The notes below the pieces were generated by a model. That model was not told the origin of the DNA. It saw only the letters and a list, made by a program, of their open reading frames with translations, and did no database searches. From Balneolaceae bacterium (lineage in GTDB: Bacteria; Bacteroidota; Rhodothermia; Balneolales; Balneolaceae), in the NCBI GenBank assembly GCA_007693745.1, contig REDA01000038.1:1-64000 (forward strand): a DNA stretch of 64,000 bases, given 5' to 3'. Every line of letters starts with the position of its first letter. Position 1 is the first letter of the stretch. Below, piece by piece: positions 36,265 to 45,080 of the stretch. Both the position numbers and the translations under genes were made by a program.

Positions 36265-36302
36265 AATCGTATTCCTGAATAAGTGTTGATCCGCTGAGCA
36301 AG

Positions 36303-36593
36303 CTACTCTATCACACGGGGAACCCTGAAATAATCAGAATCGGCATCCGGAGCGTTTTTCAAAGCCTCATCATGATCCAGGGATGGCAACGCCTCATCTT
36401 TTCTGAACGTTTCTGCAGTCAGTTCCAATACATGTTCAAGCGGTTCAACATCAGAAGTATCAAGCTCGTTGAGTGTCTCAATATACCCGAGAATCTTATT
36501 CATATCGTTGAGCAGAGATTCTGTTTCAGAGTCATCCAGCTGTAACCGCGCCAGATTGGCAACGTATTGAAGATCTTTTTTTGTGACGGACAT
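36303..36593 (-). CDS. gatC: Aspartyl/glutamyl-tRNA amidotransferase subunit C
   Basis: A 96-residue protein with the GatC pattern: VTKKDLQYVANLARLQLDDSE at the start, LLNDMNKILGYIETLNELDT, the EPLEHVLEL segment, and the final NAPDADSDYFRVPRVIE. GatC stabilises the GatAB complex that converts Glu-tRNA(Gln) and Asp-tRNA(Asn) to their amidated forms. gatA and gatB are not adjacent; the following gene is yfhO, 38 bp downstream. Upstream is a 307-bp divergent region with an inverted, deleted repeat copy. Confidence 0.95.
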   Translation of the reverse strand: MSVTKKDLQYVANLARLQLDDSETESLLNDMNKILGYIETLNELDTSDVEPLEHVLELTAETFRKDEALPSLDHDEALKNAPDADSDYFRVPRVIE

Positions 36594-36900
36594 GGAACTA
36601 TGTTTACGTGTCTGTTAAAAATCAGGATTCTGTACCTTAAAACTTCGCACTTCTGCACAGGAGCAATCATATACAGATGCCATGAAAGGTAACAAATCCT
36701 TGACAAAAGGATAAGGAATCTTTAAAGTGGGCAGACACGCAGAGTGCCTTTCCTGAAGAAAGGGTATGCATGTAACAATAGAGGGCTTTTTAAAAGCTGT
36801 TCTTTTGCACAGCATCTTTCTTGCCGAGTTGATCTTGTGCAAAGCTTCTTATTTTTCAAAGTACCAAAATAATTTTTTTAATACTTCCATACAGACAGTT
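36594..36900. other. Divergent intergenic region between gatC and the phosphodiesterase gene
   Basis: 307 bp without a convincing gene. Its right part holds an internally deleted inverted copy of the dispersed repeat. The left 190 bp show nothing recognisable beyond AT-rich sequence; the gatC promoter should lie here. Confidence 0.6.
36782..36865. repeat. Internally deleted, inverted copy of the dispersed repeat (R3)
   Basis: About 84 bp. Read on the minus strand it starts like the left end of the full copies, and on the plus strand it contains GATCTTGTGCAAAGCTTC and TTTTTCAAAG, the complement of the full copies' left end. Its left side GAGGGCTTTTTAAAAGCTGTTCTTTTGC matches the complement of their right end; here it is split as GAGGGCTTTTTAAAAGC and TGTTCTTTTGC. 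About 55 bp of the middle, including TTGCGACAAC, is missing. Confidence 0.75.
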
Positions 36901-37386
36901 ATGATACTTGGAATCTGCTCAGACAGTCACGATCATGTTGAAAATATCCGCAAGGCTGCAGCTCTTTTTTCTGCTCATGGTGTCGAGAGGGTACTCCATG
37001 CCGGTGATTACTGCAGCCCTTTTACGGTACCCCTTTTCAAGGGTTTGCCGCTGCATGGCATAACCGGGAACAATGATGGTGACCTCTATCTCCTGATGAA
37101 AAAATTTGATGAAGCGGGTGCAACTCTGCACGGTGGCTTCTACTCATTTGTGGCAGGCAGCCGCTCTGTAGCGCTCTATCACGGTACCTATCCGGACATC
37201 ACAGAAAGTCTGGAACTTTCCGGGAAGTACGATCTCATTATCAGCGGACATACACATCAGACGCGTCTCGAATCCATCGGAAGTTCACTGGCTCTGAATC
37301 CGGGAACCATTCACGGATTCGGGTCACGCGGCACAGTTGCTTTGGTGGACACTTCAAATATGGATGTTTCCATTGAGCAGCTGTGA
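36901..37386 (+). CDS. YfcE/MJ0936-family metallophosphoesterase
   Basis: A 161-residue enzyme from ATG 36901; a longer in-frame reading would run through the repeat element and is rejected. The metal-binding motifs are in order: CSDSHDH (DxH), HAGDYCS (GD), ITGNNDGD (GNND), YHGTYP and SGHTHQT (GHxH). These small calcineurin-like phosphodiesterases act on phosphodiester substrates in vitro; the natural substrate is unclear. It is divergent from gatC and 96 bp ahead of the aminotransferase gene, with which it may share a transcript. Confidence 0.9.
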   Translation: MILGICSDSHDHVENIRKAAALFSAHGVERVLHAGDYCSPFTVPLFKGLPLHGITGNNDGDLYLLMKKFDEAGATLHGGFYSFVAGSRSVALYHGTYPDITESLELSGKYDLIISGHTHQTRLESIGSSLALNPGTIHGFGSRGTVALVDTSNMDVSIEQL

Positions 37387-37482
37387 GAACCGGTGAACTT
37401 TTTTAGCCGAAAAGAAGTATCATACGTTTGTGGGTTCTGCAGAACGCCCTGTCTGACTCTCCCGTAATTCAATCCTGAAATT

Positions 37483-38331
37483 ATGATCATCTATCTTAAT
37501 GGCTCATTCTTGGAGCACACCGACGCCACGATCTCCCCCTCTGACCGGGGATTCCTTTTCGGGGATGGTGTGTATGAGGTAACCAGAGTTATCCGCGGTA
37601 ATTTTTTTATGGAAGAGATGCATATGGGCCGGCTGCGGGAGGGACTCGACGGTCTTAAAATCAACGTTCATAACTCAATTTTGAAGAGTATTCCGGACAT
37701 CAGCCGGGAACTGTTGAAAAAGAACGACCTGCTTGGCGGTGAAGCTTCTGTCTATCTGCAAATTACCCGTGGAGCTGCATGGCCGCGCACCCATGTTTTT
37801 CCCGAACCCGAAGCTGAGCCTACCATTTTCCTTTCTGCCACTGCCTTCAAACCCCATACGACTCTTCATGAAACGGGTGTAGATGCAATTAAAATTCCCG
37901 ATGTCCGCTGGACCCGCTGCAATTTGAAAACCGTAAATCTGCTTCCCAACACGCTTGCCAAACAGCAGGCTAAAGAAGCCGGAGTCGACAGTGCGGTTAT
38001 GGTCAGGGACGGCGTGATCACTGAGAGTCCCAATGCCAATATTTTTTGTGTGAAAAAGGGAGAACTCTACACCTTTCCCGCCACCAATTATATCCTGAAT
38101 GGAATCACACGGAGGGTTGTACTTGAAATTGCACACACTCTCTCGATTCCCGTACATCTAATACCTGTTCGTGAAGATGATCTCTATGATCTTGATGAAC
38201 TCTTTTTTTCAGGAACAACCACCGATATTCAGCCTGTAAACCAGGTTGACGGAAGAGCTATCGGTACAGGTCATCCGGGACCGATTGTCAGGCAGATTCA
38301 AAAAGCCTTTACGGAGAGACTGCATAGCTGA
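37483..38331 (+). CDS. dat: D-amino-acid aminotransferase-like PLP enzyme (fold type IV)
   Basis: A 282-residue class IV aminotransferase. It begins MIIYLNGSFLEHTDATISPS followed by DRGFLFGDGVYEVTRV, the hallmark of the D-alanine transaminase group, and has ITRGAAWPRTHVFP. The PLP lysine lies in TRCNLKTVNLLPN. The PLP phosphate-binding part is seen in GVITESPNANIFCV and FSGTTTDIQPV. It would convert D-amino acids, mainly between D-alanine and D-glutamate for peptidoglycan. A branched-chain or aminodeoxychorismate lyase role cannot be fully excluded. Confidence 0.88.
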   Translation: MIIYLNGSFLEHTDATISPSDRGFLFGDGVYEVTRVIRGNFFMEEMHMGRLREGLDGLKINVHNSILKSIPDISRELLKKNDLLGGEASVYLQITRGAAWPRTHVFPEPEAEPTIFLSATAFKPHTTLHETGVDAIKIPDVRWTRCNLKTVNLLPNTLAKQQAKEAGVDSAVMVRDGVITESPNANIFCVKKGELYTFPATNYILNGITRRVVLEIAHTLSIPVHLIPVREDDLYDLDELFFSGTTTDIQPVNQVDGRAIGTGHPGPIVRQIQKAFTERLHS

Positions 38332-38497
38332 GTGGAATTTGGCTCGGGACCGCTTATCGGGCATGGTCTTCAGAGAATGCATCCTTAGGGGTTTCTAATC
38401 CATAATCGCAACCTTCATTAAGGTTTTCCCTTATTTTTGTCAGGCTGCTGAATTCTTATTGTTAGTCAGGTTAAACGAAAACGAGAGACCTGCGACT

Positions 38498-38929
38498 ATG
38501 GAAACAAATGGAAAACAGAAGAAAAGTACTCAGGAGTTCAGAACCGATCTGAACGAAGCTGAACTGGCTTATTTTGAGGCAATGATCATCAATAAAAAGC
38601 AAGAGACGCTGAACGAACTGGAATACCTCATGGGTAGTCTTGAAGAGATGAGGTCAGCAGATGATGATGATGCATCTTCCATAGACCATCACATGAGTGA
38701 CGTTGGAAGTATTGAAGAGAGTGTTGACTTAACGAACCGTTTGATTGAGAGAAACAGAAAATTTATCAAGGAACTCGACAGAGCATTAGAGAGAATTGAA
38801 AATGGGACGTATGGCATATGCCGTGCAACAGGCAAACCGATAGAAAAAGGGAGATTGGAATTTGCCCCGCATACCAGATACAGTATTGCGGCCAAGAATA
38901 GTGGGTTAGATAAATCAGTAATAGCTTGA
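38498..38929 (+). CDS. TraR/DksA family protein lacking zinc-finger cysteines
   Basis: A 143-residue protein from ATG 38498; an upstream TTG at 38459 would add 13 residues. A coiled-coil region (about 20-100) holds LNEAELAYFEAMIINKKQE and an acidic run (RSADDDDASS). The C-terminal globule is GTYGICRATGKPIEKGRLEF. The C4 zinc finger is reduced to a single cysteine, as in many Bacteroidota DksA-like proteins, which keep the fold without zinc. These proteins bind the RNA polymerase secondary channel and tune transcription with ppGpp. A bidirectional terminator follows and the cold-shock gene converges on it. Confidence 0.9.
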   Translation: METNGKQKKSTQEFRTDLNEAELAYFEAMIINKKQETLNELEYLMGSLEEMRSADDDDASSIDHHMSDVGSIEESVDLTNRLIERNRKFIKELDRALERIENGTYGICRATGKPIEKGRLEFAPHTRYSIAAKNSGLDKSVIA

Positions 38930-38981
38930 GAGAAGAGAGAATCAAATAAATAAGAGAGAATTCCGGTTGGGGTTCCGGATC

Positions 38982-39021
38982 ATAAAAAAAGCCCGTTTCG
39001 ACAATTCGAGACGGGCTTTTC
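38982..39021 (+). terminator. Bidirectional Rho-independent terminator between the DksA-like and cold-shock genes
   Basis: AAAAAAAGCCCGTTTCG pairs with CGAGACGGGCTTTT around a short loop. A-rich left and T-rich right flanks suit termination in both directions for the converging genes. Confidence 0.9.
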
Positions 39022-39043
39022 GATTTTATAAAGCTTTTACTGC

Positions 39044-39262
39044 TTATTCGTAAGTAAGACTTCTCACTTCCACTGCACTTAAGCCTTTCGGTGTCTCTTC
39101 AACATTGTACTCTACTTCTTCTCCCTCTTCAAGACCCTGGTTTGGCCCCAGATTCTCTACATTGTTTCTGTGTACAAAAATGTCTTTCGTTCCGTCATTG
39201 GGTTTAATAAATCCAAATCCTTTTTCGGTATCAAACCACTTTACGCTTCCTTGTTTTGTCAT
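39044..39262 (-). CDS. cspA: Cold-shock domain protein (CspA family)
   Basis: A 72-residue single cold-shock domain from ATG 39262; the longer in-frame reading upstream covers the mRNA leader and is not conserved. RNA-binding motifs are KGFGFI (RNP1) and DIFVHRNN (RNP2), after the typical start GSVKWFDTEKGFGFI. The protein is strongly acidic after residue 35 (GLEEGEEVEYNVEETPKG). It binds single-stranded RNA or DNA and prevents secondary structure, often at low temperature. The stretch upstream is long enough for the structured leader typical of cspA mRNAs. Confidence 0.93.
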   Translation of the reverse strand: MTKQGSVKWFDTEKGFGFIKPNDGTKDIFVHRNNVENLGPNQGLEEGEEVEYNVEETPKGLSAVEVRSLTYE

Positions 39263-39608
39263 TGTTTTACTCTGTATTGGTGTTGTTAATGCCCAGGAAG
39301 TTTCAGAAGAGGTGAGGTGTGTTAAACGCATCAGTCCAAAGAAGGGCTTACCGGGAAAATATTGTTGAGTGATAAACATACAAGTTATTCAGACCAATAC
39401 CTAACCAACTTTCTTTATTTTGAAATAAATTGAAAATGGGTTTGCTTTGTATCTTCTAAAACTTGCATTTTGATGATAATAACATGACCAGTTGAACAGC
39501 CCTTTTGCACTCACATTCTCATGTGAGTCACTGCTCATATTCAGCAAAAGAATAATTTCAAAGAGCCTGTTCAGCATTTTTAACATACAAACGGAGGATT
39601 AAAGACAG
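39263..39608. other. Divergent regulatory region between cspA and the ROK gene
   Basis: 346 bp without a gene. The left part is probably the cspA leader and promoter. The right part, before the ROK gene, holds a perfect 8-bp inverted repeat (39509-39528) inside a wider TGAACAG/CTGTTCA pair. Confidence 0.6.
39509..39528. promoter_or_regulatory. Perfect inverted repeat upstream of the ROK kinase / sugar transporter genes
   Basis: ACTCACAT-TCTC-ATGTGAGT: 8-bp arms with a 4-base spacer, 81 bp before the ROK start. It is nested in TGAACAG (39493-39499) and CTGTTCA (39568-39574). It could be an operator for a sugar-responsive regulator or an RNA hairpin in the leader. Confidence 0.4.
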
Positions 39609-40568
39609 ATGAAGGATTATGTAATTGGAATTGACATCGGAGGCACATTTACCAAAACCGGTTTTGTTGACAGAGATGGTAACATTTTTGCCGAAAATTC
39701 AACGCCTACCGATAAGTTTGACAGTGCGGATGTTTATCTCTACAATCTGGTGAAAGAGTTAAAAAAGGCCGAAGAGCAGCTTGAGGAGCCTTACAGGATT
39801 GTCGGTATCGGAATCGGTGCGCCAAACGGAAACTATCATAAAGGCACTATAGAACAGGCCACAAACCTGAAATGGAAAGGGATCGTACCTTTCGCAGATA
39901 TGATGAAGGAGCACTACAATGTTCCGGTAAAACTAACGAACGATGCGAATGCTGCAGCACTTGGTGAAAAAGTGTACGGCGGCGGAAAAAACATGAATGA
40001 TTTTGTGATGATCACGCTGGGTACCGGCCTGGGAAGCGGAATCATCGTGAATGGCAGTCTCGTTTATGGTCACGACGGATTTGGCGGTGAACAGGGGCAT
40101 GTGGGAGTCATCGAAAACGGCCGCCAGTGCGGTTGTGGAAACAAGGGTTGCCTTGAAACCTATGTTTCGGCACCGGGGATCAAGCGTACTGTTTTCGAAT
40201 TGCTGGCCGCAAACAGCCAGGGATCTGAATTGGTGAACTATACGTTCGATGAACTCGATTCGGAAATAATATACAACGCCGCCGTAAAGGGCGATCCGGT
40301 TGCGCTGGAAGCGTTTGAACAGACCGGGAAAACCCTGGGGAAAAAACTGGCAGATACTGTAGCTCTGCTGAGCCCGGAAGCGATCTTTTTCTTTGGCGGA
40401 CTGGCTAAAGCCGGCGACTTCATCTTTAAACCTACCAAAAAATGGATGGAGCATTATGTGATGGGAATCTTCAAAAACAAGGTAAAGCTGATTCCATCGC
40501 AGCTTATGGATAAAAATGTGGCCGTTTTGGGTGCCAGTGCATTGATCTGGAACGAACTTGACCATTAA
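39609..40568 (+). CDS. ROK-family sugar kinase (glucokinase-like)
   Basis: A 319-residue kinase. The ATP-binding phosphate-1 motif is IGIDIGGTFTKTGF; the catalytic aspartate lies in KLTNDANAAALGE; the ROK signature continues through ITLGTGLGSGIIVNG and GGEQGHVGV. The zinc site CGCGNKGCLETY is complete. There is no N-terminal DNA-binding domain, so it is an enzyme rather than a ROK repressor. It lies 147 bp upstream of an FHS-type sugar transporter on the same strand, which indicates uptake followed by phosphorylation of glucose or a similar hexose. A GGAGG-like ribosome site precedes the ATG. Confidence 0.92.
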   Translation: MKDYVIGIDIGGTFTKTGFVDRDGNIFAENSTPTDKFDSADVYLYNLVKELKKAEEQLEEPYRIVGIGIGAPNGNYHKGTIEQATNLKWKGIVPFADMMKEHYNVPVKLTNDANAAALGEKVYGGGKNMNDFVMITLGTGLGSGIIVNGSLVYGHDGFGGEQGHVGVIENGRQCGCGNKGCLETYVSAPGIKRTVFELLAANSQGSELVNYTFDELDSEIIYNAAVKGDPVALEAFEQTGKTLGKKLADTVALLSPEAIFFFGGLAKAGDFIFKPTKKWMEHYVMGIFKNKVKLIPSQLMDKNVAVLGASALIWNELDH

Positions 40569-40715
40569 AACTACCTCTGGAAACTGATAAGTTAAAATCC
40601 GTAAACCAGCGGAAATACCTTGCAAAACTGCCTTGCTATGTCTTTATTGTGCAATGTAGTGGAGCTACTTTTGCAGTGATCAACCATTAAGATTAACCAA
40701 CCATAAAACAAACAC

Positions 40716-42119
40716 ATGTCAAACCAAGATAACAACACCCTGAAAGTGGGAATGGTTTTCATTTCCATGATCTTCTTCATTTTCGGGTTTGTCACTACGT
40801 TTATCATAACACTTAGTGAACCCGTCAGGGAAGCCTTCGACCTGAGTTATACCCAGGCCGCACTGGTAAACTCAGCTTTCTTTCTTACCTATGCCCTCTT
40901 TTCGATTCCATCGGGAACAGTGGTAAAGAGAATGGGCTATAAAACGTCCATCGTAATCGGGCTGATTATCATTGCAGGCGCCAGTTTCCTGTTTTTTCCG
41001 GCAATTCAGATTGAGTCCTACATCCTCTTTCTCGGAGCGATTTTCCTGCTTGCAATGGGAGTTGTGCTTCTGCAAACAGCTGCAAACCCATACGTAACAG
41101 AATTGGGCCCGGCCGAAACAGCTTCCGGAAGATTGAATCTGACTCAATCCCTCAACTCTATCGCCACCTGGCTGGCTCCGCTCCTCATTGTTGCACTGAT
41201 CATTCCGGTAGCCAATACAGATATTACTGAGATTGCCGCTGCAGTGACACCAAGCGACCTCATTACTCCCTTTATGCTCATAGGCGCAGTAGTACTCGTT
41301 ATCGGGATTGCCGTCAAAATGATCAAGCTTCCTGAACTGAGCCAGGAAGGGCTGGGAAGCTTCTCCAGTACATTCAAGTACAAACACATGATCCTGGGAG
41401 CGTTTGGTATCTTTGCATACGTTGGTGCGGAAGTGGGTATCGGCACAACCATCGCCTCCTATATCGTTGAACCGGGGCTCGGTGGCGGTATCAGCAGAGA
41501 GCTTGCTATTAAATTTGTAGGTCTCTACTGGGCCGGCGCCATGATCGGAAGACTATTCGGTGCTATTTCTCTATCCGATTTCAAAGACAAATCGAAGAAA
41601 CATCTTCTTGCAGTCGGTGTGATGGTCTGGGCGTTTGTCGTTGGTTATGTAACACTCGATTTCACGCTGAACATGGCGCTCATCTTTCTTGGTTTTGCCG
41701 TTGTCAACTATCTGCTGATGCAGCTGGGTACAGGTAAAGCCAACAAGGTGCTTGCGATTTTTGCTGTTGTGGCTGCCGGGCTTGCAATAACCTCTATGCT
41801 CTCCAGCGGTCAGGTTGCCCTCTGGACAATCGTCACGATTGGTCTGTTCAACTCTGTGATGTTCCCGAACATCTTTACACTGGCTGTGAAGGGACTCGAG
41901 AGAAGTGAAGTAGGTCTCGCCTCCGGTATCATCAACACACTGGTTGTGGGTGGGGCGGTTATCCCCCCGATCATGGGAGCCGTTGCCGATCTTGCAGGGA
42001 TTCAGTACTCCTTTATCGTGCCGGTATTGTGCTATGCCTACATCGTCTATTTTGCCCTTGTTGGAAGTAAAATCAAACCAACTGCGGAACAGACACCAAT
42101 CACAACTACAGGCGTTTGA
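40716..42119 (+). CDS. Sugar MFS transporter (FHS/GluP-like)
   Basis: A 467-residue, 12-helix major facilitator protein of the fucose-glucose-galactose:H+ symporter group. Typical pieces are FIFGFVTTFIITLSEPVREAF, AFFLTYALFSIPSGTVVKRMGYK, LLQTAANPYVTELGP, ASGRLNLTQSLNSIATWLAP and the second-half VGLYWAGAMIGRLFGA. It imports a hexose with protons or sodium. The upstream ROK kinase and the common operator-like region suggest that both serve the same sugar. A strong terminator follows. Confidence 0.92.
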   Translation: MSNQDNNTLKVGMVFISMIFFIFGFVTTFIITLSEPVREAFDLSYTQAALVNSAFFLTYALFSIPSGTVVKRMGYKTSIVIGLIIIAGASFLFFPAIQIESYILFLGAIFLLAMGVVLLQTAANPYVTELGPAETASGRLNLTQSLNSIATWLAPLLIVALIIPVANTDITEIAAAVTPSDLITPFMLIGAVVLVIGIAVKMIKLPELSQEGLGSFSSTFKYKHMILGAFGIFAYVGAEVGIGTTIASYIVEPGLGGGISRELAIKFVGLYWAGAMIGRLFGAISLSDFKDKSKKHLLAVGVMVWAFVVGYVTLDFTLNMALIFLGFAVVNYLLMQLGTGKANKVLAIFAVVAAGLAITSMLSSGQVALWTIVTIGLFNSVMFPNIFTLAVKGLERSEVGLASGIINTLVVGGAVIPPIMGAVADLAGIQYSFIVPVLCYAYIVYFALVGSKIKPTAEQTPITTTGV

Positions 42120-42158
42120 GATCTGCAGAAAGCCTGATATCGGGCATATTTTACAAAT

Positions 42159-42196
42159 GAAAAAAGCCGCTGAGATCACTCAGCGGCTTTTTTTTT
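42159..42196 (+). terminator. Rho-independent terminator between the MFS transporter and ppc genes
   Basis: AAAAAAGCCGCTGA and TCAGCGGCTTTTTT form a perfect 14-bp stem with a 6-base loop, followed by more T. It can also serve ppc, which converges from the other strand. Confidence 0.93.
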
Positions 42197-42230
42197 GTCC
42201 GGTAAATCTTTCAGGTTTTCCCGCTCTGTT

Positions 42231-45023
42231 TTATCCTGTACTCTGCATCGCCGCCGAAACTCCGTTTATACTCAGATAGAGTGCCAGTCTCAGTTCCTGT
42301 ATCTCCTGCTCTGTCTCTGCATGCTCCCACCGCTGCAACAATTCAGCCTGAACCAGGTTGAGCGGATAGGTAAACACATTCCGGAAGTTGATCGAATTCT
42401 GGATCACCTTACGCCAGTCCAGTATCTCGTTTTGCCGGGTCACCTGTAGAATCACCTCCGTTGTACTCCGGAGGTCTTCCATAATTACCTCATGTATTTT
42501 CCTGTTTCCACGGCTTGCATACAATTCGGTTGTGAGCCGGTGCGTCCGGGCAATCTCCCTCTGGGCATTATCGACAATCGTCCCAAAGAAGCTCCAGTCT
42601 CTGTACCACTCCTGCAGGGTCTCCAGCAGCCGGTCGTCCTCCCTCAGCATCTCATTGAGCACTGTCCCCAGCCCAAACCACCCGGGCACATTATAACGTA
42701 CCTGCGTCCAGCCGAAAACCCAGGGTATTGCCCTCAGATTTTCAAATTCCAAACCTGAATCCCCGCCTCTCGAAACCGGCCGGGATGCAATCGGAAGGTT
42801 TCCGATATGTTCAACAGGAGTAACATTCTTAAACCAGTCCCAAAAATCCTTATCGTCAATCAGTTTTCTGTAAGCCTGCATAGAACCTGAAGCAATCCGA
42901 TCCATAATTCTGTTGGTATCCCCCATAGTGGCATCAGTTTTCTGACCTTCTCCGGCTGTTACCCTGGCTACTGCATTTACGATCTGTTCCAGATGCCGTC
43001 GTGTAATTTCCGGCAGTGAGTATCGAAATGAGATGATCTCCCCCTGCTCGGTAAACCGTATGCGGCCATTATTGCTGATCGCAGGAAGTGCCAGAATAGC
43101 ACGGTTCGATCTGCCACCTCCCCGCCCAACGGTTCCACCCCGGCCGTGGAACAGGCGGAAATCGACCTCTTTCCGGCGAAGCATTGTTCCAAGTTCGGTC
43201 TGCGCCTTCTGCAGCGACCAGTTTGCCATCCAGTATCCACCATCCTTGTTGCTGTCCGAATAGCCGAGCATCACCTCCTGAAACCGGTTTCTTGCCTGTA
43301 ACTGCATCTTATAGACCCTGTTATCCAGAATCTCCTCCATGCGGTAAGCGCTGCACTCCAGATCCTCTATGGTTTCAAACAGGGGTACCACATCCAGTTT
43401 GCTTCTGGCATGTCCGTTTTCCAGCCACCACAGACCGGTCTCCTTGGCAACCAGCAAGACTTCCAGCATGTCACTCACTCCGTGAGTCATACTGATGATG
43501 TAACTTCCAAAAGCATTGTCATCCACTTGTAAGAGCGTATCTATAAGCCTGAAAAGTTCCAGCAGCTCTTCTGTCTGACTGCTTAGTTTCGCGTGAACCG
43601 GAGCCAGAGGCCTTGGGTTGAGCAGTTCATTCATGAGCAGTTCTGTTTTTGCCAATTCATCCATATTCAGATACCCATCACTCACATTGGCCGCCTTCAG
43701 AAGCTCATCCACCGCAGCTTCATGTACTCTGCTATGCTGTCGCAGATCAAGAGCGGCCAGATGAAACCCAAACGTCTGAGCACGAATCAGCAGATCGGCG
43801 AACTCCCCGTGATCTGCTATCTCACTCATTCCATTCTCTCTCAGGGAGGTCGCTATGAGCATCAAATCCTCAGTAAAATCACCCGGAGTGTAGGAGTTGG
43901 ACGACCGTATCACCTGACGTTCACTGCCTTTGATCTCTTCAAGCATCCGGCGCATCCTGATAATAATATGGCTGATTTTCCTTCTGTAGGGCTCATTTTT
44001 ATAATGCCGTTTGTACTGATAACTCAGCGGAGCCTCCTGCTCATCTCTTTTTAATGAATGGAGCAGAGCATCCGACACAGGCATCAGATTACTTGAAATA
44101 GAGAGATAGCGCCTGGTTTTTTCAAGATCCTGAAGGTAGAGCTTCAGTGCCGCTTTCCGGTGCTCAAGCAGCGTCTGCCACGTCACATCCCGGGTTACAT
44201 TCGGATTTCCGTCACGATCTCCGCCAATCCAGGAGCGATATTTCAGGATAATAGGCAGGATTGGCACTTTCCCATATTGCTGTGAAAAGCCAGAGCGGAT
44301 CTCATCGTAGAGCCGGGGAACCGTACTCCAGATCGAATTGGTAAAGTAAAAGAGTCCGTTTTCAACCTCATCTTCCACCGTCAGCTTCTCCGCGCGAACC
44401 TCATCTGTTGAAACAAGCAGAGAAATCTCGTTCATCACCTGCCTCAGTGCAGACTCCCTCTCTATCGGAGTCATCTGCTCTCCTGAGTTCCCGATCAATG
44501 CAGTGATGTTCTCCTGCTTGTGCAGAATACTGCGCCGGCGGGCCTCCGTGGGATGAGCGGTAATGGTGGGTTGAATATCCAACTGCATAATCAGCCGCAG
44601 GGCATCTTCATAAGAAAAGCCTCTCATTTTGAAGAGCTTCAGCGCATGGGCGATGCTTTCGGGCCGGGGATTCTCCAGGTCCGTCTCTCTCGCCCGGTCT
44701 CTGTTGATCCGGATGATTTCATGCTGTTCAAGCGAATTGACAAGATGGAAAAAGATGGTCGTCAGCCGAAGCAGACGGCTGATTTCGGACAGACTCATCT
44801 CTGCAATCCGCCTGCGCAGATCTACATTCACCTTCCCGGTTTCATCCAAAAAAGCTTTCGCTGAAAGTGAAGGAAGCAGAGATGCCAACTCCTGCAAATC
44901 GGTTTCATCTCTTCTGATTAAATGATCTTCCAGAAAAGCAGTCAGTGTGATGAGGTTGTTTGTCAGCGGAGTACTGATCTGCTCCTTTTTTGCATAGTAC
45001 TCTATTGTCTCTTTCCAGGGCAT
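42231..45023 (-). CDS. ppc: Phosphoenolpyruvate carboxylase
   Basis: A 930-residue enzyme that carboxylates PEP to oxaloacetate and refills the TCA cycle. The catalytic His157 lies in QPTITAHPTEARR; other signatures are YRSWIGGDRDGNPNVT, VMLGYSDSNKDGGY and LFHGRGGTVGRGGGRSNRAI. The C-terminal tetrapeptide region ends QSTG, close to the usual NTG end that closes the active site. Length is normal for the bacterial-type enzyme. It is transcribed alone. Upstream is a 276-bp divergent gap with a possible repeat fragment. Confidence 0.97.
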   Translation of the reverse strand: MPWKETIEYYAKKEQISTPLTNNLITLTAFLEDHLIRRDETDLQELASLLPSLSAKAFLDETGKVNVDLRRRIAEMSLSEISRLLRLTTIFFHLVNSLEQHEIIRINRDRARETDLENPRPESIAHALKLFKMRGFSYEDALRLIMQLDIQPTITAHPTEARRRSILHKQENITALIGNSGEQMTPIERESALRQVMNEISLLVSTDEVRAEKLTVEDEVENGLFYFTNSIWSTVPRLYDEIRSGFSQQYGKVPILPIILKYRSWIGGDRDGNPNVTRDVTWQTLLEHRKAALKLYLQDLEKTRRYLSISSNLMPVSDALLHSLKRDEQEAPLSYQYKRHYKNEPYRRKISHIIIRMRRMLEEIKGSERQVIRSSNSYTPGDFTEDLMLIATSLRENGMSEIADHGEFADLLIRAQTFGFHLAALDLRQHSRVHEAAVDELLKAANVSDGYLNMDELAKTELLMNELLNPRPLAPVHAKLSSQTEELLELFRLIDTLLQVDDNAFGSYIISMTHGVSDMLEVLLVAKETGLWWLENGHARSKLDVVPLFETIEDLECSAYRMEEILDNRVYKMQLQARNRFQEVMLGYSDSNKDGGYWMANWSLQKAQTELGTMLRRKEVDFRLFHGRGGTVGRGGGRSNRAILALPAISNNGRIRFTEQGEIISFRYSLPEITRRHLEQIVNAVARVTAGEGQKTDATMGDTNRIMDRIASGSMQAYRKLIDDKDFWDWFKNVTPVEHIGNLPIASRPVSRGGDSGLEFENLRAIPWVFGWTQVRYNVPGWFGLGTVLNEMLREDDRLLETLQEWYRDWSFFGTIVDNAQREIARTHRLTTELYASRGNRKIHEVIMEDLRSTTEVILQVTRQNEILDWRKVIQNSINFRNVFTYPLNLVQAELLQRWEHAETEQEIQELRLALYLSINGVSAAMQSTG

Positions 45024-45053
45024 AAAAACAGGAATTAAATTAATTTGTTACTT

Positions 45054-45080
45054 GGGGGCTTTGAAAAACCTTCTTTCAGA
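45054..45080. repeat. Possible end fragment of the dispersed repeat (R4)
   Basis: GGGGGCTTTGAAAAACC matches the left end of the full repeat copies (GGGAGCTTTGAAAAACC) with one difference in 17 bases. Nothing of the remaining repeat is recognisable to the right. It lies upstream of ppc in a divergent gap. Confidence 0.4.

Noticed and set aside
2804-39406. CCAATACCTAACC found exactly at 2804-2816 and 39394-39406, with a near match at 29173
   Set aside because: Dozens of exact 13-mer pairs are expected by chance in 64 kb.
39933-40625. 230-codon minus-strand frame opposite the ROK kinase
   Set aside because: It is the shadow of a strongly supported kinase gene.
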